Shown here: in pieces, positions 7,256 to 16,403 of the stretch
How positions within the stretch are numbered: position 1 is the first letter of the stretch
Layout of the letters: every line of letters starts with the position of its first letter
Position numbers and translations under genes: made by a program
Source of the DNA: Siminovitchia terrae
GTDB lineage: Bacteria > Bacillota > Bacilli > Bacillales > Bacillaceae_C
Reading direction: 5' to 3'
NCBI RefSeq assembly: GCF_003605405.2
Contig: NZ_QYTW02000001.1
Coordinates: forward strand, 442,367 to 506,366
DNA: 64,000 bases
Notes under the pieces: generated by a model
The model's database searches: none
What the model was told of the DNA's origin: nothing
What the model saw: the letters and a program-made list of their open reading frames with translations, nothing else

Positions 7256-8464
7256 ATGAAAGGACTCAAAGCGCTTCTTACGTTAAGGGGAACGTATATT
7301 GGAATTATTGCAGCCGTCATGTTTCAGTTGATCTTTTTTTCTGTCTGGCTGACTGCATATAAGGGCGTTCAAGATCGAATGGACAACATGTCCATCGGAA
7401 TTGTAAATGAGGATCAAAGCGGGAAAATGAATATTGCGGAGGAGCTTGAACAGCAACTCCCCTTCCAGGTAACGCAATATGATTCTTTTGAAAAAGCTTC
7501 AGATAAAATGAACAACCGAGAAATTGAAATGGTCATCCAGATACCATCTGATTTTACAACAACCTTACAATCAGGAGACCGCCCTTCCATCAATTACTGG
7601 ATTAATCAAGCAAACGCCACTTTTAGTAAAACAATGATGGAGCAAGTTGCTAATCAAGTGAACAACGAGGTGAATGAAAAGGTATTCTCCTTTCAGACAA
7701 CAGCAGGAGCAACGATATTTGAGCAGAAGCTGCAACAACTACCCTTGGAACAGCCGATTGCGCAAGCGCTTGGAGAGGAAGTGCAAACTGCGTTAAAGTC
7801 CCTCCACCCCGAACCGGTGGAAGGGATTATCAAGAAAACGAACGCTGTCAGTGAATTTTCAGCAAACCTTGTTCCTCTGATGGTGATTATTTCTTCGTTT
7901 GTCGGTGCTATGGTCATGATTATGCAAGTGAATGAAGCCGCCGAAACGATTCAATCGGCCTATTCAAAATGGAGTTTATTCCTCGGTAGACAATTGATTA
8001 ATGCAGGCATGGCATTCCTATTGCCATTTTTGACCATCGGTCTAATGAAACTGTTTGATATCACAAGTCATGAGCCGATGTGGATGATCTACCTGTTCCA
8101 AGGAAGTTTATTTTTGGCATTCCTGATGTTCGCACAAGTTTTTGTGCTCCTTTTCGGGAATTACGGTATGGTATTTAACATTTTGGCGCTATCCCTTCAA
8201 CTCGTTACTTCCGGCGTTTTGGTTTCAAGGGAACTATTGGGAAACGGGTATCATAAATTGGCGTCTTTCCTGCCGGCAACATATGGCGCGGATGGGTATT
8301 ACTCCATCGTTTTTGGTGGAAATAGCGGTATGCTTACCCATGATATCGCGTACCTTTGGCTGGTAACAGGTGTCACTTTCATCTTAGGGATCGTAGCTGT
8401 TTCTGTAAGAAGGGATAAAATGAAAGTAAAGTCCCCACAGAATACAGCTTCGATGGGAATTTGA
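7256..8464 (+). CDS. ABC-2-type / YhgE-Pip-like membrane permease
   Basis: The 402-residue protein begins MKGLKALLTLRGTYIGIIAA at an ATG (7256) with AAAGGAGG 8 bases upstream. One N-terminal membrane helix (about 10-33) is followed by a long extracytoplasmic domain with MSIGIVNEDQSGKMNIAEEL, typical of YhgE/ABC-2 proteins, and then five or so membrane helices from about residue 200. Such proteins export drugs, lipids or wall components; no ATPase gene is adjacent. Control by the upstream TetR protein is inferred from the shared operator. Confidence 0.8.
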   Translation: MKGLKALLTLRGTYIGIIAAVMFQLIFFSVWLTAYKGVQDRMDNMSIGIVNEDQSGKMNIAEELEQQLPFQVTQYDSFEKASDKMNNREIEMVIQIPSDFTTTLQSGDRPSINYWINQANATFSKTMMEQVANQVNNEVNEKVFSFQTTAGATIFEQKLQQLPLEQPIAQALGEEVQTALKSLHPEPVEGIIKKTNAVSEFSANLVPLMVIISSFVGAMVMIMQVNEAAETIQSAYSKWSLFLGRQLINAGMAFLLPFLTIGLMKLFDITSHEPMWMIYLFQGSLFLAFLMFAQVFVLLFGNYGMVFNILALSLQLVTSGVLVSRELLGNGYHKLASFLPATYGADGYYSIVFGGNSGMLTHDIAYLWLVTGVTFILGIVAVSVRRDKMKVKSPQNTASMGI

Positions 8465-8475
8465 TAGATTTCAAA

Positions 8476-8513
8476 CTAAAAGGATTTCCAGTCACTTTTC
8501 TGGAAATCCTTCA
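8476..8513. repeat. Hairpin AAGGATTTCCAG...CTGGAAATCCTT, copy 1
   Basis: A 12-bp perfect stem encloses a loop of about 8 bases 3' of the permease gene. The same hairpin with the same flanks (TAAAAGG..CTTCATTTATG) recurs at 9767-9804. Minus-strand transcripts would have TTTT after the stem, so it may terminate leftward transcription. Confidence 0.65.
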
Positions 8514-8880
8514 TTTATGTCGATTAACTGATTTAAGAGTTTTATATCCCGCAAAAAAGCATAAAGCGCAAGCTGACCAATACTAATTCCATCATCAATA
8601 TTTCACACCCATTTAACAATGTGATGTTAATGGAAACATAAAGTTACCCTTCAGCAACGCCTTTCGTTAAGATGAATAAAGCTTCATTACTTAGCATAAT
8701 GGTTGCTGTCATGCAATTGTAAAATCAGGCGTGAAATAAAATACTTTTCGCTGTTTCCTTCACAATGCTTGCTAGAGCTTCAACATTTTTGCTGGATTTA
8801 ACGAAATGATATCGACAGTTCAAAATCAAGAATGATTGTTGCGGCAAATCCGTTTTCAATTATAAGCACCTTTATTTGCA
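8514..8880. other. Intergenic, possible minus-strand gene remnants
   Basis: No intact gene is visible. Two short minus-strand coding-like stretches occur: one ending INEGFPEK with its stop just inside the hairpin (about 8478-8600), and one reading RYHFVKSSKNVEALASIVKE before a stop (about 8730-8830). Both look like 3' ends of lost genes; I cannot name them. Confidence 0.3.
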
Positions 8881-9333
8881 TTACACAACTTTTTTTCTAA
8901 ATAGACTTTCTGTAATTACTTTTGAAACGAAGAAAGTTAATGAACCAGCGACGCTGAGAATAATAAAAACCAAGATGTCGCTCATATCCCTTGCAGTTAA
9001 AGAACGGTCCACAGTTAAATAAAGTAAGGCACTAACGAATATACCATATACTAACCCAAGAATTAAAAGCGAGAACAATCGCCGATTATTTGTATTTAAA
9101 AATGTTATTTTCAACACAAGTTCTCCAATAACCACCCCTACAGAACCCAATAATACAATAAACGGAAAATAAAAAACTAAATAAAGATTAAAGTGCTCAT
9201 TAAAACTGTAATCATTGACCTGAGAACCTATGAAAATGGCTAGCACATTTAACAAAAAGAAAAAAAATAAGGTAAGAATATAAGTTATTAAGAAAGCAAA
9301 TAAGGCAAGAATGCTAGATATTAAAAATCTCAT
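8881..9333 (-). CDS. Hypothetical membrane protein, 150 aa, 4 TM
   Basis: There are four hydrophobic segments at about residues 5-37, 48-76, 83-107 and 118-140, with a basic C-terminus (FRKKVV). No conserved motif is recognised. It stands alone between the twin hairpins at 8476 and 9767 and has AT-rich flanks on both sides. The composition suggests a lineage-specific Bacillaceae membrane protein. Confidence 0.6.
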   Translation of the reverse strand: MRFLISSILALFAFLITYILTLFFFFLLNVLAIFIGSQVNDYSFNEHFNLYLVFYFPFIVLLGSVGVVIGELVLKITFLNTNNRRLFSLLILGLVYGIFVSALLYLTVDRSLTARDMSDILVFIILSVAGSLTFFVSKVITESLFRKKVV

Positions 9334-9887
9334 CTGAGTTTAAACCCCCTTCACAAAGAAACTTTCCATTTCACAGGGTCATAATTAGGTAATAAATTGT
9401 AAAAACCATAGTTACGAGCTTAGTATACAGGCCGCATCAATTTTATGACAGAAATCCCAAATGTTAAAAATACTCATAAGAAAAATAAAAATTTCGAACC
9501 CCTGAATAATAAAACCTTAAAGATTCATCTCTCCTTACTCAAAAATTCTACACGATTTATCATAAATTTTTATATGATTTAAAAAATCCCTACTTAAGTT
9601 GTTTGTTCTTGGATTTTTTTTACATTACAACCAAAGAAATTTTATTTATTTTAGTCCGCTTCCCCTACTAATTTCATTAATATGGAATTTCACACCTAAA
9701 AAACCGCCTTTATTTATATGCACTTTAGAAAACTGAAGTCTCCGCAAAAACAAGTTCGATGAACATTTAAAAGGATTTCCAGTCACTTTTTCTGGAAATC
9801 CTTCATTTATGTTTTCTATTGTAATAATTTTAATTTTTTTAAAAAATATATTGAAAAACATTTTAAAGCACATTATCTTACCTAAGA
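9334..9887. other. AT-rich intergenic region without a supported gene
   Basis: The stretch is very AT-rich. The only distinct structure is the second copy of the AAGGATTTCCAG hairpin at 9767-9804. A weak minus-strand reading frame through it (9646-9936) has no ribosome binding site and overlaps the start of the next gene, so I do not call it. Confidence 0.5.
9767..9804. repeat. Hairpin AAGGATTTCCAG...CTGGAAATCCTT, copy 2
   Basis: The sequence is the same as at 8476-8513 apart from one extra T in the loop, including about 6 bases of flank on each side. It sits about 100 bases upstream of the GyrI-like gene. Confidence 0.65.
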
Positions 9888-9902
9888 AAGGAGAATTAAA
9901 AT

Positions 9903-10352
9903 ATGAAACTAAAAATCGAAGAATTACCTGAATCAAGAATTGCTTATTTCCGCAGGGTCGGAGAGTATGGTGGAAAGCAAAACAAAGAACTAATGAAATC
10001 TTTTAAAAAGTGGGCGGAGTTGAATGGTGTACTTGATCATTCTGCCATTTTAGGTATACCATGGGATAATCCGGAAATCATCCCTAAAGAAGAATGTCGT
10101 TATGATATTTGTGCTGTGATAAATAAAGATGCTCATATCGCAGAACCAGCTCGAGTTGGTAAATTTTCTGGTGGGAAATACGCTGTTTTCTTACTTGACC
10201 ATACAGAGGATGCAGTCAGTGAATTTTGGCACAATATTTTTACAGAAATAGAAAAAAATAATCTATCAATAAGAGAACAACCCATTATAGAAAGATATAC
10301 TCCACAAATGATTGAGCAACATTTGTGCGAAATATTAGTTCCTATACAGTAA
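9903..10352 (+). CDS. GyrI-like small-molecule-binding domain protein
   Basis: The 149-residue protein matches the stand-alone GyrI-like (AraC effector-binding/SHS2) fold: MKLKIEELPESRIAYFRRVG at the N-terminus, LGIPWDNPEIIPKEECRYDI in the middle, and KFSGGKYAVFLLDH. These domains bind small hydrophobic or cationic ligands. No DNA-binding domain is attached. AAAGGAG lies about 8 bases upstream of the ATG at 9903. It is transcribed alone. Confidence 0.82.
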   Translation: MKLKIEELPESRIAYFRRVGEYGGKQNKELMKSFKKWAELNGVLDHSAILGIPWDNPEIIPKEECRYDICAVINKDAHIAEPARVGKFSGGKYAVFLLDHTEDAVSEFWHNIFTEIEKNNLSIREQPIIERYTPQMIEQHLCEILVPIQ

Positions 10353-10431
10353 CGAAATAGAGTCACTCTCCCCTATTCAAAAGATGAACAACATACCTTT
10401 TATGCAATTGATGCAGTCAAACTACCTGAAT

Positions 10432-10498
10432 GGGGTCTGACCCCAAGATTGGGGCTGTCCAAAAAGTCAGGCAAGAACCTGGCTTTCTGGACAGCCCC
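10432..10498. repeat. GGGGTCTGACCCC motif plus 48-bp hairpin between convergent genes
   Basis: GGGGTCTGACCCC (10432-10444) repeats the core at 7181-7193. It is followed by a long hairpin whose arms GGGGCTGTCC (10451-10460) and GGACAGCCCC (10489-10498) enclose a second stem AGTCAGG/CCTGGCT. There is no T run. Position suggests a bidirectional barrier; the GGGGCTGTCC ends also resemble terminal inverted repeats of some Firmicute insertion sequences, so a tiny non-autonomous element is possible. Confidence 0.6.
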
Positions 10499-10529
10499 AT
10501 TCAATGGAATTACATGCCCCTATTTTCCG

Positions 10530-11393
10530 TCATCGAACCGATTCCCTCATTAAATAGCGTTTCTTTATTTGGGTAGAAGAAAGCTCCAATATCACAGCGA
10601 CAAAAAGGATCACATATGTGATAAATCCGACTTCCCGAAGATCAAAATAAAAGCCTGAGGCCATGAACAACTCAAACCCGATTCCACCTGCGCCCGCTGC
10701 AGCACCCATCGCAACGGCAACTGTGAAGTTTGTCTCAAATCGAAGAAATGTCCAAGATATAAGAGAAGTTGATGTGGATGGTAAAACAGCATTTGTAATG
10801 ACATGCCACCAATTTGCTCCACTCGCCCGCATTGCTTCTATAACCCCGTCATCGAGATCCTCAAACGCCTCCGAATATGCCTTAACTAGAAAAGCAACCG
10901 TATGAAGCAGCATCCCCAAAACAGCGGCTTCTGCGCCAAGTCCTGCTGCTATCGCAAAGATAAGCACCCATAATACAGTGGGAACCGCTCGGATAAAAGC
11001 CATCACAATAATGATCGCATTCGCAACTGGCTTGGGTGAGAGATTTTTAGCTGCAAAAAAAGCAATGATCAAGGATAATATGGCGCCTATAATCGTAGCT
11101 AAAACAGCCAGGCCGATTGTCAAAGAAATTTGATGTAGAGCTTCTACGAAAGAAAAGTTATTGAGGGAAGGTTGTAAAAAGATAACCTTTAAATTATCCA
11201 ATGTGGCGATAGTTGCTTCTACGAAATGAATGTCTTTATAGTCGAGTGTCAAAAACCCATAAATGGTTAAAATTGTTAGGACAATAAACGTTCCTGTCAT
11301 GACAACCTTTGGTTTAGTCCATTTCGTAATTTTTATTTTTCCTGTACTGGTTGTCATTGTGCCAAAAGCCGGGTTGCTTTTTGCTGTAATCAT
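10530..11393 (-). CDS. phnE: Phosphonate ABC transporter permease PhnE (second copy)
   Basis: The 287-residue permease has about six membrane segments and an EAA-type loop around EDLDDGVIEAMRASGANWWH, the site that contacts the ATPase. AVPTVLWVLIFAIAAGLG is typical of PhnE. It is the last gene of the transporter set and overlaps the first phnE by one base. The two permeases probably form a heterodimer with PhnC and PhnD to import phosphonates. Confidence 0.9.
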   Translation of the reverse strand: MITAKSNPAFGTMTTSTGKIKITKWTKPKVVMTGTFIVLTILTIYGFLTLDYKDIHFVEATIATLDNLKVIFLQPSLNNFSFVEALHQISLTIGLAVLATIIGAILSLIIAFFAAKNLSPKPVANAIIIVMAFIRAVPTVLWVLIFAIAAGLGAEAAVLGMLLHTVAFLVKAYSEAFEDLDDGVIEAMRASGANWWHVITNAVLPSTSTSLISWTFLRFETNFTVAVAMGAAAGAGGIGFELFMASGFYFDLREVGFITYVILFVAVILELSSTQIKKRYLMRESVR

Positions 11394-12193
11394 TATAGAA
11401 TAACCCTCCTAACATAGTTGGAAATCAGTTCAATCATTATAACCACAGCAATGATACTGAGCGTGATAAGACTGACCACGCTATAATTCATGTTCTTATA
11501 ATATAAATCAAAGGCAAAACCGATCCCTGTCCCGGTTAAAATTCCAATCAATGTAGAACTTCGAATATTCGTTTCAATCATAAACAAAATCCAGCTAATG
11601 ATCTGCGGGGAACATTCCGGAATAACTGCCTTTCCAACTACTTGAAAATAAGTAGCACCTGTTGCCTGCAGAGCCTCAACAGAACTTTTACTCGTCTCAT
11701 CAATTGTCTCTGTAAATGCCCGGACTAAAAAACCTAATGTTGACAAAAACAAGGCAAAATAACCAGTCAGGGCATTTTGACCAAAGGACAGCAATAAAAT
11801 AAGTGCCCATGCAACAATCGGGATATTCCTAAATACAGAGGCTATAAACCGGCTTAACGTACTGAAAAAATCGTTAACCTTTGTTGTCTGTGACCCTAAT
11901 AATGCCAGTAATAATGCAAGGACACTGGCTGTAGTCGTAGCTGCAATGGACAAGAATATCGTTTCCATTAATTTATCCATGATGGAAGGCATCTTTTCCA
12001 ACGCTTCATTCGTGATAAGCAGGTTCGATCCCATCCATTTAAAAGCCTCGGGTACAGATAAGAGGCTATGCATAAAATCGAAGTCAGTCAGATTGGATGA
12101 TAGGAGTGTAATACCAATAATCACGAGAGCAAATATAGTAAGTTGCTGTTTCTTCTTCCTAAACACATCGATATTCATTGGTTCCTCCCTCAC
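11393..12193 (-). CDS. phnE: Phosphonate ABC transporter permease PhnE (first copy)
   Basis: The 266-residue paralog of the neighbouring permease has the EAA-type loop ETIDETSKSSVEALQATGAT and FRNIPIVAWALILLLSFG. It overlaps phnC by 4 bases and the second phnE by 1 base, so all three are translationally coupled. GGAGGGAGGAACC precedes the internal methionine MNIDVFRKKK, an alternative start. Confidence 0.9.
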   Translation of the reverse strand: MREEPMNIDVFRKKKQQLTIFALVIIGITLLSSNLTDFDFMHSLLSVPEAFKWMGSNLLITNEALEKMPSIMDKLMETIFLSIAATTTASVLALLLALLGSQTTKVNDFFSTLSRFIASVFRNIPIVAWALILLLSFGQNALTGYFALFLSTLGFLVRAFTETIDETSKSSVEALQATGATYFQVVGKAVIPECSPQIISWILFMIETNIRSSTLIGILTGTGIGFAFDLYYKNMNYSVVSLITLSIIAVVIMIELISNYVRRVIL

Positions 12194-12954
12194 TCCATGA
12201 TTAGATTGCCAGCCTCAGAACCGTAAATGCGATGAATGACGTTTGATGTCAGACCATCCGGGCTCCCATTATAAACCACCTGTCCACTGTTTAATCCGAT
12301 GATTCGGTCTGAGTAGCGTTTCGCCACATCCACTTGATGCAAATTCACAATACAAGTAATGTTCATTTCCTTGGATATCCTTTGTAAATAGTCCATAATG
12401 ACTTTGGAAGCATTCGGATCCAACGATGCAATTGGTTCATCACAAAGCAGTATTTGCGGGTGTTGTATAAGGGCACGGGCAATACCTACACGCTGCTTCT
12501 GCCCACCGCTTAACTGATCGCATCTTTTATATGCATGCTCCTTCATACCGAGCTTCTCCAATAATGAAAATGCATCCGCCTTTTCTTCTTCGGTAAACCT
12601 GCTCAACACACCTTGAAGAGTTGTTTTATAACCTAATCTGCCGTGTAATACATTTTCAATGACAGTTAACCGTGATACTAGGTTATAATGCTGAAAAATC
12701 ATACCGATTTGAGTTCGATGCTTACGTAAACCCCTTTTGTTCAAAGACATGACATCAACATCTTGAAAAACAATTTTGCCATTTGATATATTCACCATGC
12801 GGTTTATACAGCGGAGCAATGTCGATTTACCGGCACCAGATGGCCCTATGATGGAAATGAATTCCCCGCGTTCCACCTCAAAGCTGACCCCTGACAATAC
12901 TCGTTTATCTTTTTCATATTGTTTAGAGATATCTTTCACTGCTAACAAAGACAT
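12190..12954 (-). CDS. phnC: Phosphonate ABC transporter ATP-binding protein PhnC
   Basis: The 254-residue ATPase has Walker A GPSGAGKST (about 37-45), Q-loop IGMIFQHYNLVSRLTVIENV, ABC signature LSGGQKQRVGIARALIQ, Walker B LLCDEPIASLD and an H-loop in NLHQVDVAKRYSDRI. The HYNLV and CDEPIASLDP variants are typical of PhnC. The ATG at 12954 follows GAGGAG by 8 bases. It energises uptake through the two PhnE subunits. Confidence 0.95.
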   Translation of the reverse strand: MSLLAVKDISKQYEKDKRVLSGVSFEVERGEFISIIGPSGAGKSTLLRCINRMVNISNGKIVFQDVDVMSLNKRGLRKHRTQIGMIFQHYNLVSRLTVIENVLHGRLGYKTTLQGVLSRFTEEEKADAFSLLEKLGMKEHAYKRCDQLSGGQKQRVGIARALIQHPQILLCDEPIASLDPNASKVIMDYLQRISKEMNITCIVNLHQVDVAKRYSDRIIGLNSGQVVYNGSPDGLTSNVIHRIYGSEAGNLIME

Positions 12955-13041
12955 TAAAAAAACTCCTCAATTTGGATTTTGACTCAAACAAAAGAGCGTA
13001 TAAACATTGGAGAAATACGCCCCTTTGCATCAATGTGTTTG

Positions 13042-14067
13042 TTATTTTGACAGTTCACGAATTGGATCAAACCATGCATCATCCGTAATGACAAATTTTT
13101 CTTTATCCGTTTTCTTGAAAAGACCGGCTTGTTCCGATTCTTCTGGAACAAAGATCTTTTCATTGTTTGCTACTTCGTCAGAAGTGAAGCCCTCTTGTAT
13201 TTTCTCAAGATCTTCTTTACTTAAGCTCGACAGATTCGCTACAAAAGGTGCATTTAATACAGGCGTTACACTAATTAACGTGAATTCTTCACCTGGCAGT
13301 GTATTAAACGGCTCCTCTGCGTCTTCTTTCACCCGATAAACAGCACCTGTACGATTTTCATCTCCATCAGCGATTTCAATATAATTTCCAACACACGTAT
13401 CACAAAACGCTGCAACATCAGCTCGTTTGCTTAGTAGGTTTACAGCCGATCCTTGGTGTGAATCACCATACATCACTTCTTTGAAAAACTTTCCGCCTTC
13501 CATTAAATCTTCAGGTGTCAGGTCTTTCCATTGATCTTGTTGGGAGAAATGCGCAACGATGTCTGTTGACGGTACTTTAAATCCTGAAGTCGAGCTGTTT
13601 GATACGAAAGAGAATTTGGAATCAACGATGTTATCGATAGAGAACTCACCACTCGTTTTATATTTTTCAGCATCTGCCGCCCTGACAGCCAGCCAGCTAT
13701 AATAAACCGCGTCATCTAATGTTCCTGATGCACCACTTGGTACAACAACAGGCTCAACATCCTTACTCTTGTTTTTTGCTTCGATATATCCTTGTGCACC
13801 CATAAATGCTAATTCTGCATTGCCATTGGCGATAGCTTCAATTGCCACTGCATAATCCGTTGTCAGTTTATGCTCTACCTTTCTTCCAGTCGCCTCTTCT
13901 ATTATTTTACCAATCTCGTCCCTGGCACCTTTTAAATCATTGCCGGATTCATTTGGATACCATACCATTGTAATGTCTTTTGAACTAGCTGACTTCTCAC
14001 TTGAACAAGCTCCAAGAATCGCAGAAAGAAAAATTAACAATACGATTGATAAAATTGACTTTTTCAT
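13042..14067 (-). CDS. phnD: Phosphonate-binding lipoprotein PhnD
   Basis: The 341-residue solute-binding protein has a lipoprotein signal (ILSIVLLIFLSAILGAC, lipid Cys at about 21). The mature part begins DITMVWYPNESGNDLKGARDE and contains GNAELAFMGAQGYIEA, characteristic of PhnD. AAAGGAG lies upstream of the ATG. The gap of 174 bases from the preceding PHP gene may hold its own promoter; I see no clear PhoP box there. Confidence 0.92.
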   Translation of the reverse strand: MKKSILSIVLLIFLSAILGACSSEKSASSKDITMVWYPNESGNDLKGARDEIGKIIEEATGRKVEHKLTTDYAVAIEAIANGNAELAFMGAQGYIEAKNKSKDVEPVVVPSGASGTLDDAVYYSWLAVRAADAEKYKTSGEFSIDNIVDSKFSFVSNSSTSGFKVPSTDIVAHFSQQDQWKDLTPEDLMEGGKFFKEVMYGDSHQGSAVNLLSKRADVAAFCDTCVGNYIEIADGDENRTGAVYRVKEDAEEPFNTLPGEEFTLISVTPVLNAPFVANLSSLSKEDLEKIQEGFTSDEVANNEKIFVPEESEQAGLFKKTDKEKFVITDDAWFDPIRELSK

Positions 14068-14241
14068 GATTCGCTCCTTTAGCTGAATAGTTCTATTTTT
14101 CCGTCAGAGATGACAACCAGCTTCCTGCTACCTTTATTCCCCCCAATCCAGATTGAAGAAATTCCACTTACCATTAATTCAAACATATTTATTGAGGGAA
14201 TTCGGGCAATTTACATACTCTTTATTAATCTTTTACAATAC

Positions 14242-15063
14242 CTAGATATTCGCCATGAATGTCTGAATGGCTGTTGTAGGAGAGTCGATATCTCCAATCT
14301 GAATCGGTGTGCCAAAGTCACCATGATAGTCACTTCCTCCGGTCAGGAATAAACCAAATTCAGCGGCATAGGACTCTACTTTTACAATATCTTGAGCTGT
14401 ATGATCATAGTGGTTGCGTTCAATACCATCCAGCCCGTTTTGTACAAGCTCAGGAATCATGTCGAATGAATCTAGCTGGCCCGGATGGGCTAAGACAGCA
14501 AAACCCTCATCTGCTTTAATTGCTTTTACAGCATCATTGGCGTCTACATACTCAATGTCGCGGGCGCAGATCCCATCCCCTTTGAAGAACTTTTTATACA
14601 TTTTCTTATAGTCCTCAGTAGAAAAATGAGCATCAGTCAAACAAGCCATGATATGCTGTTTGTAAATGGTTCCGCCTTGAGCCGCCCGCTTTTGGATATC
14701 TTCAAGAACCACTTGATAGCCGTTCTGCTGAAGCTGTTCCACCTGCCACAAAGAGTTTTCATGTCTTCTTTGAAGTAAAGGGCTGCATAGTCTTTGGATA
14801 TGCTCCGCCTTTTTATCAAAGGCATAGCCCAATATATGAACCTTTCTATTCCTCTTAAAATCATAGGCTGAGATTTCAATAGCAGGAATCACTGTAATCC
14901 CCCTGCTTGCTCCTGCCTCCTGGGCATGCTCAATGCCCTGAACGGTGTCATGGTCGACAAGACTGATATGTGTAATCCCTTTTTGTTCAGCCATCTCCAT
15001 GATTTCCTCCACTGTATTTGAGCCATCAGAGTAATTGGAATGCACATGCAAATCAGCTTTCAT
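14242..15063 (-). CDS. PHP-family phosphodiesterase of the C-P lyase pathway (PhnPP-like)
   Basis: The PHP-domain metalloenzyme shows MKADLHVHSNYSDGSNTVEE (H-x-H motif), ISLVDHDTVQGIEHA, VLAHPGQLDS and LTGGSDYHGDFG. The start is the ATG at 15063, which overlaps the phnL stop codon (ATGA); GGAGTAGGAG is upstream. A PHP enzyme next to a phn operon in Eggerthella lenta (PhnPP) hydrolyses phosphoribosyl 1,2-cyclic phosphate to ribose 5-phosphate and phosphate. This protein sits in the same context in a cluster with no phnP and no phnN, so the same role is inferred. A 3',5'-nucleotide bisphosphate phosphatase is the alternative. Confidence 0.82.
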   Translation of the reverse strand: MKADLHVHSNYSDGSNTVEEIMEMAEQKGITHISLVDHDTVQGIEHAQEAGASRGITVIPAIEISAYDFKRNRKVHILGYAFDKKAEHIQRLCSPLLQRRHENSLWQVEQLQQNGYQVVLEDIQKRAAQGGTIYKQHIMACLTDAHFSTEDYKKMYKKFFKGDGICARDIEYVDANDAVKAIKADEGFAVLAHPGQLDSFDMIPELVQNGLDGIERNHYDHTAQDIVKVESYAAEFGLFLTGGSDYHGDFGTPIQIGDIDSPTTAIQTFMANI

Positions 15064-15770
15064 GCTCCTACTCCTTCCAAGCACTTCCCTTTTTGAAAGT
15101 CGAATACTTTATCACATAACCCTTCCATGAATTCCAGGTCGTGGAAAATGCCAATGAGTGTCGTTCCTTCATCTTTCAACTTTTCAATAGCCCTGCGAAC
15201 CTTTAACTTTGAAGCATCATCCAAGCTTGCTGTAGGCTCATCAAGCAGCAATAACCGAGGCTTTTTCACAATGGCACTGGCAATATTTAGTCTGAGTTTT
15301 TCACCGCCTGAAAAAGTAGCGGGATAGTTATCCCACAAACCCGGATCTAAATCGAAATGAGTCAGGGCTTCTTCAGCAATTACTTTTGCTTCCTCTTGGG
15401 TCTTCCCCATTTCTAGTACGGATTGTTCGACTATTTCACGGGCAGTCGTTCTTGGCATGACACTTAAAAACTGTGAAACATAGCCGATTTCATATTGCCG
15501 TAAATAAATCATGTCTCTTTCCGATGCTTTCATTAAATCTATTTTTCCGAAACGCTCAGAGTTGTAAATAATCTCACCGCGCTCAGGTAAATATGTGCGA
15601 TAAATCAGTTTCAAAATGGTAGATTTTCCGCTGCCGCTTTTACCAATTATTCCAATGAACTTCCCTGCATCCAATGAAAAGCTAATGTCATTCACTGCAT
15701 GGATTCTTTTTCCAAGATGATGAATCATGAATGATTTATAGATAGATTTGACTTCTAGTAATCGGGACAT
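15060..15770 (-). CDS. phnL: C-P lyase ABC-type protein PhnL
   Basis: The 236-residue ABC ATPase homolog has Walker A GKSGSGKST, FSGGEKLRLNIASAIVKKPR (signature), LLLDEPTASLD (Walker B) and GIFHDLEFMEGLCD. The FSGGEKLRLN signature is typical of PhnL. It has no membrane partner. PhnL is a nucleotide-binding accessory of the C-P lyase complex and works with PhnGHI in forming ribose triphosphonates. It ends in an ATGA overlap with the PHP gene. Confidence 0.93.
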   Translation of the reverse strand: MSRLLEVKSIYKSFMIHHLGKRIHAVNDISFSLDAGKFIGIIGKSGSGKSTILKLIYRTYLPERGEIIYNSERFGKIDLMKASERDMIYLRQYEIGYVSQFLSVMPRTTAREIVEQSVLEMGKTQEEAKVIAEEALTHFDLDPGLWDNYPATFSGGEKLRLNIASAIVKKPRLLLLDEPTASLDDASKLKVRRAIEKLKDEGTTLIGIFHDLEFMEGLCDKVFDFQKGKCLEGVGA

Positions 15771-16403
15771 TTATTCTTTCCTCCCGTTATGTTTTTTTAT
15801 GAACTGTTCAATATCCAAGTGGAAATCATCCAAATGTTCTTTTATTTTTTCGTAAGGCCAGTCCCACCATTGGATAGCTTGGAGTCCCTCAATAACCTCA
15901 GGGGGAAACCTGTATTTAATCACTTTTGCCGGAACTCCTACAGCAATAGCATAAGGAGGGATGTCTTTTGTAACAATAGCTCCGCTGCCTATAATCGCTC
16001 CATTCCCTATCGTCACGTCCGGCTGGATAATGGCTCCATGTCCGATCCATGTATCATGACCTATGAAAGCTTTGCGACTTACCCGATGCTCAAAAAAATC
16101 ATGATCATCCTGCTCGCTGAACCCAAACATTTTCTTGCGATAGGTGAAGTGGTGGAGTGACGGCCTTTCATAAGGATGATCAGTAGGGCCTATTCGTACC
16201 ATTGCTGCGATATTGGAAAATTTCCCAATTACGGCATTTTGAATGAAGCAGAACTGACCAGTATAGGAATAATCACCAAAAATGACATTTTCAAAGAAGT
16301 TATACGTACCCACTTCATTGTATTTCCCAAACTCTACGTTTTTCAGCATCACATGGTCATGGATAAATGGCTCGTTTCCCAGCTGTACTTCTTTTGTATT
16401 CAT
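15771..16403 (-). CDS. Phosphonate-metabolism hexapeptide-repeat transferase
   Basis: The 210-residue left-handed beta-helix protein has hexapeptide repeats (VIGKFSNIAAMVRIGPTDHP; ATIGNG-type units; IGSGAIVTKDIPPYAIAVGV) like xenobiotic acetyltransferases. It belongs by context to the transferase hexapeptide family found in phn operons. Acetylation of an aminophosphonate, as by PhnO, is a reasonable guess but not shown. It overlaps phnM by 4 bases and abuts phnL. Confidence 0.85.
   Translation of the reverse strand: MNTKEVQLGNEPFIHDHVMLKNVEFGKYNEVGTYNFFENVIFGDYSYTGQFCFIQNAVIGKFSNIAAMVRIGPTDHPYERPSLHHFTYRKKMFGFSEQDDHDFFEHRVSRKAFIGHDTWIGHGAIIQPDVTIGNGAIIGSGAIVTKDIPPYAIAVGVPAKVIKYRFPPEVIEGLQAIQWWDWPYEKIKEHLDDFHLDIEQFIKKHNGRKE

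Noticed and set aside
9646-9936. 96-codon minus-strand frame
   Set aside because: No ribosome binding site; it overlaps the GyrI-like gene start and runs through the duplicated hairpin.
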